A stretch of DNA of 64,000 bases, taken from NCBI GenBank assembly GCA_004835665.1, contig RBKR01000005.1, positions 310,001 to 374,000 on the forward strand, in the 5' to 3' direction. The notes under the pieces were generated by a model. It was not told where the DNA came from and ran no database searches. It saw nothing but the letters and a program-made list of their open reading frames with translations. Shown one piece after another: positions 1 to 10,255 of the stretch. The translations under genes and the position numbers were made by a program. Within the stretch, counting starts at the first letter, position 1. Every line of letters begins with the position of its first letter. Origin of the DNA: Phoma sp. XZ068. Lineage: Eukaryota; Ascomycota; Dothideomycetes; Pleosporales; Didymellaceae.

Positions 1-1055
1 TATCACAAGCCCGTGACAATGGTGCCGTACTGTCCAGCTAGGGCTATTTTCTCTGGGAAATCGAGAACCGACTTGCGAGATGTGATAAGAGCCAAGAGAT
101 GGACAAGGCAAGGTTGAGCTGTGCCTAACCTGTGTGGCACTAAGACCTTCAATATGATCATGTTGTGGTACTAGGGGCTCGATGCAGGTACAAATGCAGG
201 TACGAGTTCATGGTCGTACCCGTCAAGATGGCTGTTTGGAAAACGCAAATGGCGAATGACTTGTGGTAACAAAACGCAGGGAGGTCAGATGTGGGGATCA
301 TTAACAGAGGGATTGTAGACTCTGAAGATCATGGGAGATTATTATAACCGTTCACAATGTTGTCAGGTATTGCGTGCCAACATTATTGTGAGAGACTTCA
401 TATAGTACGGTACGAGCGTTCCTGAACGAACCTGTCAACTGTCAAAACGAGGTGATTGTGTTCGGCTCGCTGCAGCTTTAATGATCACAGTACTACTACA
501 ACAAGGGGGCAGGTCCACCAGCATGTAGCAATCAAATTTAACTTCGTGCACGGTGAGACATTGCAGGAAGTGTCATTGATAGGTGGCTGCCAACAGCGTG
601 GCCGCCGGCATCGAGCACGCTCAGGAGACGCGGAGAGAACGTGATGCCCTTGTTAGTGGAGCGAGGGATGTATTCGCCATATCAGGATAGTAAGTGGTGG
701 GAGTAAGGGTCGTGACCAGACGCGTGCCAGTCAACCAAGGCGGTGTCGCGCGTGAGTTCAAGCGTATCGTCAGATTCATTAGAGGTCGTTACATCACGGG
801 AGTATGTGGAGGAGTCGCGGTGCGTCGCGGAATGACTAAGACGGCTCAGCCGGAGAGGTAGGAACGCTCGGCTTAACGCCCGCGGCCGCAACCAAACCTC
901 GGCCCAGTTCCCCACGTTCCGCAACGTCAAGCTCCTGTGCTCCGCATAAAACTGCGGAAGCAGGCCGCCATGTGACAGTCGCTATTCGACTCGCTAGAGC
1001 CAACTTTCTCTGCAATACTCCCACCTTCATAGTGCAACCTTCCTAGCTGAACACT
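1..1055. other. Intergenic region upstream of ERG10
   Basis: No open frame here resembles a protein family I know, and the frames present are short and overlap on both strands. A 12-bp near-perfect tandem duplication (ATGCAGGTAC followed by AA, then by GA) lies at 182-205. The last few hundred bases should hold the ERG10 promoter, but I see no clear TATA or named operator. Confidence 0.6.
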
Positions 1056-2411
1056 ATGTCATCATCCGCCCTCCGCACATCCATGAGAATGGCCTCACGG
1101 CCACAGCAGCGCTTGGCCAGCATTCAGAGGCAATTCAGCAGCTCGGCGCCACAAAGGAAGGAGATCAGAGATGCATACATCATAAGTGCCAGTCGAACAC
1201 CGACTGCAGTGGTACGAGCAATTCAATCACATTCCTGTATCAAGTTGCTGACCACAGCGTAGTTCAATGGCAACTTCACCACCGTCTCGGCCACCCAACT
1301 GGGTGCCACAGCGATCAAGTCAGCTCTCGAGAAGTCGAAAGTCCCAGTCTCCTCCATCGATGCCGTATACATGGGTAACGTGCTGTCGGCAGGCGTTGGA
1401 CAAGCGCCAGCTAGACAAGCCGCCATCTTTGCTGGTCTGCCCACCAGCGTCGAAGCTACTACTATCAACAAGGTATGCGCTTCAGGACTAAAGGCTGTCA
1501 ACATCGCCGCCTCAACCATCGAGCTTGGCCAGGCTGAGGCACAGGTCGCTGGTGGCATGGAAAACATGACCCGCGTACCATACTACCAGAACCGCGCCAG
1601 CCAACAACCAGCTTTCGGTCACCAGAAGCTGCAAGATGGTCTGATCGCCGATGGACTTTGGGACGTCTACAACCAGATCCACATGGGCAACTGCGCCGAA
1701 AAGACCGCAAAGGACCACAACATCTCGCGGAAAGACCAGGACGACTACGCCATCCTGACATACAAGCGCGCCCAGCAAGCCTACAAGGACGGCCTTTTCA
1801 AAGACGAGATTGTGCCCGTTACAGTCAAGTCGAAGAAGGGCGACATCATCATCTCAGAAGACGAGCAGTACAACAAGCTCAAGCTTGACAAGGTTGCCAC
1901 GCTGAAGCCCGCCTTCTCAAAGGAGGCAGATGCCTCAGTTACCGCGGCAAACAGCTCTCCCCTCAGCGACGGCGCGTCAGCATTGGTCCTTGGAAGCAAG
2001 GAGATCGCGCAGAAATATGGCAAGGACAGCCGTGTGCTTGCTAAGATCGTAACTTACTGCGATGCATCGGTCGACCCCATCGACTTCCCCATCGCACCTG
2101 CTTCAGTTGTAGAGAAGCTGCTGAAGCAGTCTGGGCTGAGCAAGGAAGACATTTCGGTTTGGGAGTTCAATGAGGCATTCGCTGCTGTTATCAAGGCAAA
2201 TGCAAAGATCCTTGGACTGAAAGAGGACAATGTGAACCCCAGGGGTGGTGCTATTGCCCTTGGTCATGCACTGGGTAGCTCGGGTAGCAGGATATTGGTT
2301 ACGCTGTTGCATCAGCTGGAGGTTGGGCAGTACGGCGCTGCGGCTATCTGCAATGGCGGCGGTGCGTCGACTGGTATTATTGTCCAGAGGGTCAGCGCCG
2401 ATCAGCTGTAG
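1056..2411 (+). CDS. ERG10: Acetyl-CoA C-acetyltransferase (acetoacetyl-CoA thiolase), probably mitochondrial
   Basis: Thiolase that condenses two acetyl-CoA to acetoacetyl-CoA, or cleaves it; this is the first step toward mevalonate and sterols and the last step of ketone and isoleucine breakdown. Two exons, 1056-1211 and 1263-2411, with a 51-nt intron, give 434 aa. The splice restores the thiolase segment RTPTAV-FNGNF. Catalytic landmarks are Cys124 (NKVCASG, acyl acceptor), the FNEAFA block, His387 (GGAIALGHALG) and Cys415 (CNGGGAS). The first 35 or so residues are rich in Arg, Ser and Ala with almost no acidic residues, and read as a mitochondrial presequence; the mature enzyme seems to begin near KEIRDAYI. 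Length fits the family, whose cytosolic members are about 398 aa. That suggests the organellar isozyme rather than the cytosolic sterol one, but only the N-terminus says so. It converges on RPL15. Confidence 0.95.
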
Positions 2412-2779
2412 GTGAGATGTATGATGGGGGAGGTAGATACATGGGAGAAAAATGGAAACGTGCCATGTCAACGTCGTTACGAAGTTTCTGACGTGAGACC
2501 GAATACACTTTGCCGGTGAAGCATAGCAACTGTTAGTCAAGATGCAGACAAGGCATCACAGGAGAGCGATCACACAGCTCAGCTTGTTGAAGGGGGTATA
2601 ATGCAATTCATCCATTCATGAATCCATGAAATTTATTTTAGCAGTCCTGATCGACCCTAGTCATGCGCTCAATGAAAAGCTACACAACGCAGAACATCCT
2701 TTTCCATGCACGCCAGTCCTGAAGCTTGAATATTTCGACCAGACGTCCCAGACACCACGCAACGCCCTCAGCGCTATAT
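2412..2779. other. Intergenic region between convergent ERG10 and RPL15
   Basis: This 368-bp stretch should contain the two 3' untranslated regions. I see no conserved element and no credible open frame. Confidence 0.6.
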
Positions 2780-3628
2780 TTACCTGTAGCGCCAGAGGGA
2801 GAGGGTGTTGTGCCTCTTCCAGGTCTTCCTGCGACCAGCAGTGGTGTTGTTGTACTTGTGGCCACGGCCGAGACCACGGCTCTTCTTGCCGGTGGCGGTA
2901 AGACCACGGGACTCGCGGTGCTTGTGGACGGGGGCGACGATCCAGTTAATGCGGGCATCGCGACGGATGGCCTTGTGCTGGGGGTCGACAAGGATGACCT
3001 CGTAGTACTTGTAGGTCGAGTCCTGGTTGATCCAGTAGGAGTTGAGGACGCGGAGGTTGGCGCAGCGGCGACCGACACGCTCCTCAGCGGTGCTCTTGAG
3101 GGAGCGCTGGTACTTGAGCTGGTTGATACCCTGGTTGGTGGGCTTGCCTGTAAATGCATTAGTCTTCTGTGTGCGTTTTTGGTTCGATCGAGCGAAGCAT
3201 ACCGTATGTGGCACCCCTAGAAGTTGGCTGTTAGCACTGGTACGTTTCTCATTGCGGGCGTGTGTACGTACTTGGGAGCGGGCCTCTTGCGGCCACCGCG
3301 GCGGACGCGGCAGCGGTAGATAACGTAACCCTGCTTGGCCTTGTATCCAAGACGGCGGGCCTTGTCGGGGCGCGAGGGGCGGCTGGCGCGGTGGATGACC
3401 TTCAGTTGGCGAAGCTATCGATGCACTCTCAGCTAATGTTCAACGAGTACACCAATCGAGACCGGTGTCTCGGGAATGTGAATTCATACCTCCCAGCACT
3501 GTCGCAATGTTAGCAGAGTCCTCAGATTCGTCCTGATTGTGTATACGTACGCGAACGCGCATCAAGAAGCGCATCATATCCGACTGCTTCTTCTTCTGAA
3601 GTTCCTCGACATACTTAAGGGCACCCAT
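2780..3628 (-). CDS. RPL15: 60S ribosomal protein L15 (eL15), five exons including two micro-exons
   Basis: Component of the large cytosolic ribosomal subunit. Exons on the minus strand are 3628-3551 (26 codons, starting MGALKYVEELQ), 3498-3490 (9 nt, Cys-Trp-Glu), 3414-3272, 3216-3203 (14 nt) and 3147-2780, giving 203 aa, exactly the family length. Each junction restores a conserved eL15 segment: MRVR-CWE-LRQLKVIHR, then KRPAPK-GATYG-KPTNQG. The four introns (52, 75, 55 and 55 nt) have GTACGT/GTATGN donors, and three have clear TGCTAAC, GTGCTAAC or GACTAAT branch sites. The protein ends TLSLWRYR followed by TAA, typical of fungal eL15. The ATG directly follows an AG with a perfect TACTAAC 10 nt upstream of that AG, so a 5'-UTR intron probably ends at the start codon. 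Confidence 0.96.
3203..3216 (-). other. 14-nt micro-exon of RPL15
   Basis: GGGTGCCACATACG lies between an upstream CTAG acceptor and a downstream GTATGC donor. It completes the codon for Lys and adds Gly-Ala-Thr-Tyr and the first base of Gly, restoring the invariant PK-GATYG-KPTNQG segment. It is phase 2 in and phase 1 out. Confidence 0.9.
3490..3498 (-). other. 9-nt micro-exon of RPL15 encoding Cys-Trp-Glu
   Basis: The minus strand reads ...GCGACAG, then TGCTGGGAG, then GTATGA.... The nonamer is flanked by a consensus acceptor and donor and is in phase 0 on both sides. It supplies the CWE tripeptide between MRVR and LRQL that eL15 proteins have at this position. Without it, no reading of the two large exons gives a normal eL15. 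Confidence 0.9.
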
Positions 3629-3719
3629 CTGGACGGCTGTTAGTATTGCGTGTGCGGTAGTGCGATCGTTCGGTGCTGTGCTCGCTCGATTGATCGACTC
3701 GTTCGTATGGAAGACTCAC
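3629..3719 (-). other. Probable 5'-UTR intron of RPL15
   Basis: The minus strand has donor GTGAGT (3719-3714), a perfect TACTAAC branch site (3645-3639) and an acceptor AG (3630-3629) directly abutting the ATG. A second TACTAAC (3742-3736) lies just upstream, followed by AG at 3732-3731 and 3726-3725, so a non-coding mini-exon of 5-11 nt ending at 3720 is possible. This is inference from splice signals only. Confidence 0.55.
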
Positions 3720-5036
3720 TTTGTCTGGTCCTGGTGTTAGTAGGGTCGTTGACGTTGGAGGTTGTCGATGCGCAAAACTCGAGAGAGCCAAAATTGCAGG
3801 TGCTAAGCGAGGTGTGGGCAGGCGCTAGTGAGCACTCTTGGCGCAACTGCGACCCACTCATGGCAGAGGCTGCTCACGCTAAGGAGTGCAAACGACCATC
3901 ATCACAGTAAAAAGTACGAGCTCACGCATCGCATAGGACTGGTATTGTCTTGCAGCTCATTGATCTATGACTGCATGCTATTACTTCCTTGTCTTTGCTG
4001 ATTTTGCAAGTGTAGCATTCGTGGATGGTATAGTCGCTTTGTTCTCTCTTCAACGATCATCGTCAATTCTTCTCCACTACAGTCTAGATCAAAAACATGA
4101 TGGCAATAGGCAATGTGTATGTTTGTTTTCTTCCAAATGCGTGTATACCAAACATGCGCCCTTCTTCTCGCCCTTTGAAAGCTCGTTATGGTCAGCCCAT
4201 GCTTCGCTCCAGAAACAAATACCCAAGACTTTAGCTTTATATGGGAACCTTCAGAATTTCCAACATCGATCTTAAATCTTTGTAGAGAAAAGATCCTCTT
4301 ATGCTTACCCCTAAAAGCATATTCATGGTCCATTGAGGTACACTTCCCAGAAGCTGTAGTGCCCGCCGTTATAATCACTGGGTGGCGCAAGCCGCCTCAT
4401 ACGGATTTTCGCTCCTCTCGAGAGCAATGTCTTCTTTCAGTAGTCATGAATTCTACGGCTTGACCATTACTTCTCTGTCCATGTGAACTATAAGGGGACA
4501 TTGCCTGTTAATATTGTATGCAGCCTTGCGAGAATCCTCGTATCTCCACTCGCACACCTAAACAAATGACAAGACTCGATAAATAAATACACCACCCCAC
4601 GGTCACATGTGCAGAAAACATCTTTTTGAGATGCCCCGGGCTGGTGCCTCAAAACTCAGAACAGTTGGAGGTGAGACTGTTGCGTTTCAAAAATTGGATA
4701 TGGAAGCTTCGCGCCCTCAATTTTAGTACGAGTCGAAGACACATTGCTTCTGCTCGCCTGTCTTTCAAAGTCGGGCCTTGCCGCCTTCAACAGAAAGGAG
4801 AAGGGCTGTAGCTGATGTTTGCACATCGAGTCTTTTTGCCAGTGATTTGGATGTGCTCCACGGCTCAGATACTGTCTGTAGCAGGTCGAAAACCACAGCA
4901 ACCCGATTTCATGTCTGGGAAGCAGTCAAACACAGAATCACAGCGCGTGTGTCAGCAATAAAAGGTGTAGTTATCTGCCGTCGTCTGGGGTGCTTTAAAA
5001 ATAGAAAAATTCTTCCATTATATCGAATATCTATAT
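3720..5036. other. Intergenic region between RPL15 and HIS5
   Basis: About 1.3 kb that should contain the RPL15 promoter and the HIS5 3' end. Several short frames occur on both strands (for example about 140 codons at 3965-4390 on the minus strand), but none resembles a known family and they overlap each other, so I treat them as chance. Confidence 0.5.
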
Positions 5037-6443
5037 CTACGCAACAATAGCGTTCGCATCCTTCTCTTTCTGCTGCTCTCCCTGGCCACCTACGCTCCCG
5101 TTCTTCCTGTATATACCATCGAGCACGTTCCGAATCTCCTGCAGGAAGCGTGTGCACTCGTCCTCTGTGCCCACTGTGATCCTAAGGCATCCTTCACATC
5201 CGTATTCTTTCCCTCGGAACCTGACCACAACACCTCTCTCTTCTGCCAGTCCCTCGTAAACCGCCAACGCTACCTCGTTACTTGGCTTGCCATTTGGCTT
5301 GTCCAGCATTTGGTAGAGCAAGAAATTGCTCTCCATCCCACCGTGCAATTGTCCCACACCCGGTACCTTAGGCAGCTCCTCGATCAGCCTCTCCCTCTGC
5401 TTGACAATCAAGTCCTTATTCCTGTTCATGACGCTAAGGTGCTTAGGGCTCAACGCGGCTTGTGCGAGTTGGGATGTGGGGTTTGAGATGTTGTAAGGCG
5501 CTTTTATGCTGTTCAGGATCCGTGCGATCGCGGGGTCTGCAAAAGCGGCGCCGAGCCTGATGCCAGCGAGTCCAAAAGCCTTGGACAGGGTCTGCATGAC
5601 GACCAGATTTGGCCACTCGGCGACCAATTCTGCCATTGAGGAGCCCTCAGGCGCGAAGTCGATGTATGCCTCATCCAGGACCACTACGCCATTCCAATTT
5701 GTCTCGAGTATGGCTTGTACATCTTCCTTTCTCAACAGCTTACCCGTCGGGTTACCAGGTGAGCAGAGGTATGCGAGCTTTATGCTGGGGTCGGAGGCGA
5801 GAGCCTTTTGGATGGCGGGGACGTCGAGGTCGAAAGTCGGGAGCTGCAGAGGGACTTTCACGAGTGAGATATCGTTAACCTGCGCCGAGACGCTGTACAT
5901 GCCATATGTGGGCGGGCATGTCAGGATCTTGTCTCTGCCGGGGGCGCAGAAAGCGCGAAGGAGAGCGTCGATGGCTTCGTCAGACCCGACGCCTACGAAC
6001 AGGTGCTCGGGACCGATGCTCTTTGATGTGTGGGTGTGAGTGTTGCGGAGATTACAGAGGAGCTGCTTGAGGTCCGCTTGATGGCTGTATATATGGTGAG
6101 CAGAACCCTGAACGTAATGGTCGGTATGCGTACGGGTCTGGGTAGCGGTTGAGGCCGAGCAGATCTATGTCAAGGGATGCTGATGAGCCTGGCATGCCGT
6201 TGGCATTTACACCAGGCAGCTTGCCCTCTCCATCCAATGCCAGGCCAGGCCCGTATGCGTTCTCGTTCGCATCGAGCAGAATGTTGGTGCCGTCATCCTT
6301 GTAGTCACTGCCACTGTAAGTGTCCGGAACCGAGCAAAATGTTGGAGGCTCTCCTACTCGCGAGCACAGCGGTACGGCTCCAATGCGAGGATGTTAGGCC
6401 GCGCGCATGTCTGCAGATCGAATTCTGTGTTCTTGGACGCCAT
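5037..6443 (-). CDS. HIS5: Histidinol-phosphate aminotransferase
   Basis: PLP-dependent class I/II aminotransferase that converts imidazole-acetol phosphate and glutamate to histidinol phosphate, a late step of histidine synthesis. Exons on the minus strand are 6443-6358, 6307-6134 and 6084-5037, giving 435 aa. The N-terminus carries the family motif ARPNILALEPYRCA...YKDDGTN..LDANENAYGP. The PLP lysine is Lys255 in TLSKAFGLAGIRLG, and the aspartate motif is VVLDEAYIDF. The C-terminal RITVGT block contributes the substrate-phosphate arginine. The acceptor of intron 1 is ambiguous by 6 nt (6307 or 6313, adding two residues); I chose 6307 because it gives the conserved CARDDYKDD. The C-terminal tail after residue 410 is Gln/Lys-rich. 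Two inverted Gcn4/CPC1-like sites lie about 96-136 bp upstream of the ATG, which fits general amino-acid control. Confidence 0.95.
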
Positions 6444-7079
6444 TGCGAGTGATGTGGGAAGTTTGACGCGTTATGATGTCGTGGGAGGTGATGGCGGGGA
6501 CTTTTTGAATGAGTACCGCGGGGCGGCGGCGATGTCGGGAGTCATCGCAACTCCAGCGCCTTATCAACCGCGATGACTCGACGAAGAAATCAACATCGCA
6601 GTAATATCGCCGGAAGAGCCCTCGCTAGCTGGAAGTGGTATGGAACTCGATAACGCCACGAGGATTGAGATGAAATGTCGATCTGGTGAGGTGGTTTAGG
6701 CGAGGCTTTCACGCACAGGTAGGAGCAAGCAGGAGCAAGCAAGAGCAGGACTGGAGCAAAATCAAACCGGGCAACAATTATGCTACACTATTTAGCACGA
6801 GTAAACACAATAGCACACATAATCAAAGCCTCGACAGATTTTGTTTTAGGCCTGAAGGCCTACAAAGCTGAGGCACAATCACGAATCAGCAGCGGGCCAT
6901 TAGCAGCATGGAGGTAAGATGGGGTGTTAAGGGTAAGGTACTCCTGCTAGAGAGGAGGAGCGTCCATGCTTAGAGTTTATCAGCGTACAGTGGAAAGCCT
7001 CTTCGATTAAAAACGGTCTTGATGTGCCTCAACCTATTCATTTACATTGAATGGATATCCCCCTGCCTCCTCGACCCAC
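6444..7079. other. Intergenic region between HIS5 and the SurE-like gene
   Basis: Holds the HIS5 promoter (see the inverted CPC1-like sites at 6539-6579) and the 3' end of the downstream-lying minus-strand gene. A short direct repeat (AGGAGCAAGC twice, 6721-6740) is present. No credible gene. Confidence 0.6.
6539..6579. promoter_or_regulatory. Inverted pair of Gcn4/CPC1-like sites upstream of HIS5
   Basis: GAGTCATCGC (6539-6548) and GCGATGACTC (6570-6579) are perfect reverse complements separated by 21 bp. Each contains ATGACTC, seven of the nine bases of the Gcn4/CPC1 consensus ATGASTCAT. They sit 96-136 bp upstream of the HIS5 ATG. The sequence is directly visible; the regulatory role is inferred from known cross-pathway control of histidine genes in fungi. 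Confidence 0.65.
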
Positions 7080-8040
7080 CTACGACAGGCATGACAAGAT
7101 TGGCTTCAGCTTGTTGTAGATGACCTGCTGCTGAGCAGCAGCAGCGGTAGTCTTGTCGTTCGCATCACCGGGCGAGATGCTGACATAGCAGTTGTTACCC
7201 CTAATCACTGCTACATCAGCCTCCCATGGCAACCGTGCCGTAGTTCCGCAAACAGTGATATCGGGAGCACTTCCAATAAGACCGGTGTTGATGCGAGTGA
7301 AAATGAACTTGAACTGGTTGACGTTGTTGCACTTGGTACTTGACACAGACGGGAAGTTGACGTTCAGCCAGGTGTTGTCAGGAAGATACGGCTTTCCGGA
7401 GTTGATGATAGTGTTCGTGATATTGAGAGCGAGATCAGCGTAGATCTGGCTGTGCAATGGAGTAGGCTGGTTCCAGGCAGTTGGGTCACCAGTTTGACCG
7501 GAGAATGCGATCGCGGGGATCTTTGCGGTCTTTGCAGCGTATGTTGCTGCGCCGACGGTTCCGGAGAAGGGGACTTGGACAGCGACGTTACCGCCCACGT
7601 TAGGGCCTGTGAGGGCAAGTTCGGGAGCGGCACCGTTCCAGAGTTTAGGTGCGGTGGTCGAGATACCAGTCTTGATGGCCGTAACGGGGTAGGAGTTGAC
7701 GTAGTTCAGGCGAGGGTCAGTGGTATTGGCACCTGTTGCAGGGCTACCGCCAGCGCAGGAAGAAAATTGACAGCCATCGGAGTCTACAGTCTTCGGTGTA
7801 GCATCAGACGAACCTGGAGTTGTTAGTGTATTGTCCTTTTGCAGCTCCAGTTGGTAACTGTATACCTGTGCCAGACTGATTCTCGGCTGGAGCACTGAGC
7901 ACAGCTTGGTGACCAGCAGAGTTCAGAACATTGAAAAAGGTCCTGACATTGATCTCAGCCCAGCCATCATCGTTGCTCTGGATGATGCGGACACCTTGAG
8001 CGAGAGGCAGAGCTGCAGCAACGAGGAGTGAGCAGCGCAT
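7080..8040 (-). CDS. Secreted SurE-like survival protein / acid phosphatase
   Basis: Member of the SurE-like phosphatase/nucleotidase superfamily. Two exons, 8040-7866 and 7813-7080, with a 52-nt intron, give 302 aa. Residues 1-16 are a signal peptide (MRCSLLVAAALPLAQG). They are followed directly by the SurE metal-binding motif VRIIQSNDDGW with Asp24-Asp25; further family blocks are SAPAENQSGTG, the GPNVGGN motif at about 140 and VPFSGTVGAATYA. The C-terminal half has several cysteines likely to be disulphide-bonded. Fungal extracellular SurE proteins are usually annotated as acid phosphatases. The substrate cannot be told from sequence. A CACGTG at 8446-8451, about 400 bp upstream, is compatible with a phosphate-responsive bHLH factor but is weak evidence. 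Confidence 0.88.
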
Positions 8041-8878
8041 GATGTAGTGAACAATTGAAACGAAACAAAGGTAAATTGAGTCAAGAGCTGAAGTGAGACC
8101 GACAGGAAATGCACACTTGCCTACCAATACAATACCATGGGCAGAAATGAATGTTTATACCAACAGCACCTACAATAATCCTTAGCGTTTCCATACCCTA
8201 CCCCGGTCCCAAACATGCAAACAACAAATGCGGTTTACCGCATGGCGAAAATCGCATGATTAGATGAACGTGCTGCGCATCGTGATTTGATTGAACATGG
8301 AATATATTGAGGTAGCACCGAGAAGCGGATTTGAGGCTGTGAATGGTTGGTGATGTCCGAGGCAAGGGGGCAAGCATGTTCGGGCTGGCCAATGGCGTCT
8401 CCACAGCGGCGACTCTTCTGGTAAGGGGGCTCCGACGCCGATTCACACGTGCGCTATTCATGCGTTCCAATTCCTTGATCAGCTTCCCATTCGCTTCGAC
8501 GCTGACATGTGAGCGTTGAGGTTGAGTGTACCTGCAGACATTCAATTGCATGGCATGCCAAATAGTGGCGCTCCTTCCTCAAGAGTCAAACGTTCCAAGC
8601 GATAAGTGGGGACAGTTGACAACGGCCCGTCCCCGGATCGCAGAGCCGTTAGGAGACCACTTATGTGCCTGATTGAAGGCACATGTGAAGACCTTCGGTA
8701 TCGCTTAAACACGTTGTTCTCTGAGCTAATACTGAACGACCCTTCCACCGCCACAAGAGCACACGAGTCAATGCCCGTTTTGTAGGTCCTGGACAGAGGC
8801 TGGCTAGATTCAACGATACGGCACAACGGTGTATGAGCATGCATGAATTTGCGATATGTTTATGAAACCGTATCTCAA
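8041..8878. other. Intergenic region
   Basis: Contains the promoter of the SurE-like gene. Two minus-strand frames of about 100-117 codons (8198-8551 and 8542-8844) have no family resemblance and no obvious splice connection to each other; I leave them uncalled. Confidence 0.5.
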
Positions 8879-9621
8879 CTAAACCATATGCGCAGGCTTT
8901 ATCGGTTGCTGATTGTGGTAATCGGTCGTTGCGCCGTGCGCTTGGTATGGCGGTAGATAGTGGCTGTGCTGAAGCTCGACAGGCGCAGCGGTCTCAGGAT
9001 AGTACCCAGTGTTCTGCTGGTACTGCGGTGCGTATGCGGTGGGGACGGCAGGGTTGTACATTGCAGGGTTGTGTGCTGCAGCATAGTTGCCTCGCTGAGC
9101 TTGCTTCTTCGCGCGGTGGTAGCCGACTGCTGAATAGATGAGGAGGCTGACGAAGGTGAAGCTGAAGCAGGTCAGTCTTGTATTACTATTATGAGCGTCG
9201 CGTGTGCTTACAAAACGAAGACGCTGAACCCAATGCCGGCTGCGCTTGTCCCTCTCATGACGGCTACAAGGTCCATAATCAGGACGCCTCCAAAGAAACC
9301 AGTCTGGAAGCAATTCATGGTAAGGAATGTCCCAGGCTTAAGCGCATCTCGCATGAAGAGTACAATGGCGAGAACATCGATAAGCAGACAGATGGCAATG
9401 AATAGCATGAAGACCACGATGCTCCTGTATCTGGTCAGTGTGTCGGCGTGTGAATGGCGATGTTGTGCATACGCAATAGCTGGCTTCGCAAACTCTCCAA
9501 TACCATTAACTGCACGAAGAGTATACGCGTAGATACCTATAAGGAAGATCATGATGCAGATTCGCACGATCCAGAATGGTACCAGCACGCGCTTCTTCCA
9601 TAATCCAGGTTGGTTCGCCAT
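8879..9621 (-). CDS. Four-TM membrane protein with Tyr/Pro/Gln-rich tail, function unknown
   Basis: Three exons (9621-9473, 9430-9212 and 9161-8879; introns of 42 and 50 nt) give 216 aa. I do not recognise a named family, though the layout is like fungal MARVEL-type or small tetraspanning proteins. Hydrophobic segments fall at roughly residues 14-34 (VPFWIVRICIMIFLIGIYAY), 53-76, 92-110 and 121-142. A basic stretch (HRAKKQAQRG) follows the last segment, then a cytosolic tail rich in Tyr, Pro, Gln and His. The start MANQPGLWKKR is the first ATG and places a Lys/Arg pair before TM1. Both introns have consensus ends, and the junctions join hydrophobic segments without a break. It is probably in the plasma membrane or an endomembrane; no catalytic motif is visible. 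Confidence 0.75.
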
Positions 9622-10147
9622 GTTGAGTGTTGCTTGTGAGTTGTCAAAAGGTTTGGTGGGTGGAGCAATGCCCTGGCAACTGCAGACTTATCAAGGGAGC
9701 TTTGGATCAGACATGTTCAACAAAAATCCGGAGATTTTGCAGATCGATGTGCAGGGGTCAGGAGAAGGCGTCCAAGGCTGGCCGTGAATGTGGGTGAAAC
9801 ACGCGTTGGCGCCTGGCGCAGGACATCTTCATTTCCCAAGTTAGCAGTCTTGGGTAGCGCAAGTTTCGCCGAACAAGAGTTGCATCTCGCGCATGAAAGA
9901 CGCATAGCAAAGAGGCACAGGGACTATGTAGCGACGAGCGATGTCATTTGTGGATGTGGGACTGCTGCATCTTGTGAACCGGGAATTGTTGAAGCACCCG
10001 CCAGGCGTTGTAAACGTTGTGGAAAGCGGATGTCAAAAAAGGCACGATCAGCGGATGGCTGAGTGGCTGAAACATCTCGGCCAGCCGAAGCAAAACGCGG
10101 GCCGCTCCCCGGCCTTGTCAACCTGATTGTCACAGGCCAACTGGCTT
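9622..10147. other. Intergenic region
   Basis: Lies between the start of the four-TM gene and the tRNA terminator. No convincing frame or repeat is visible. Confidence 0.55.
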
Positions 10148-10162
10148 AAAAAAAGACAAAAA
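10148..10162 (-). terminator. Pol III terminator of the tRNA gene
   Basis: Downstream of the tRNA on the minus strand there are T-runs of five (10162-10158) and seven (10154-10148), starting about 11 nt past the discriminator base. This is a normal Pol III stop. Confidence 0.8.
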
Positions 10163-10173
10163 GCAAAAGAGAA

Positions 10174-10255
10174 TGACCCGAAGGCGATTTGAACGCCTAA
10201 CCTTCAGGAGACACCTTAACTGGAATCTGACGCGCTACCATTGCGCCATCGGGCC
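10174..10255 (-). tRNA. tRNA with intron, probably tRNA-Trp (CCA)
   Basis: The minus strand folds as a cloverleaf. The acceptor GGCCCGA pairs with UCGGGUC, with a G-U at the second pair. The D-arm is GCGC-AAUGGUA-GCGC, and the T-arm is AGGCG-UUCAAAU-CGCCU. The discriminator is A. Counting from G26, the anticodon stem begins UCAGA and the loop reads UU-CCA-G, so the anticodon is CCA. About 10 extra bases (UUAAGGUGUC) before the 3' stem are the usual nuclear tRNA intron just 3' of the anticodon. The 31-39 pair is A-C with this intron placement, so the exact intron ends are uncertain. The D-arm and CCAG loop match fungal tRNA-Trp. Confidence 0.85.
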
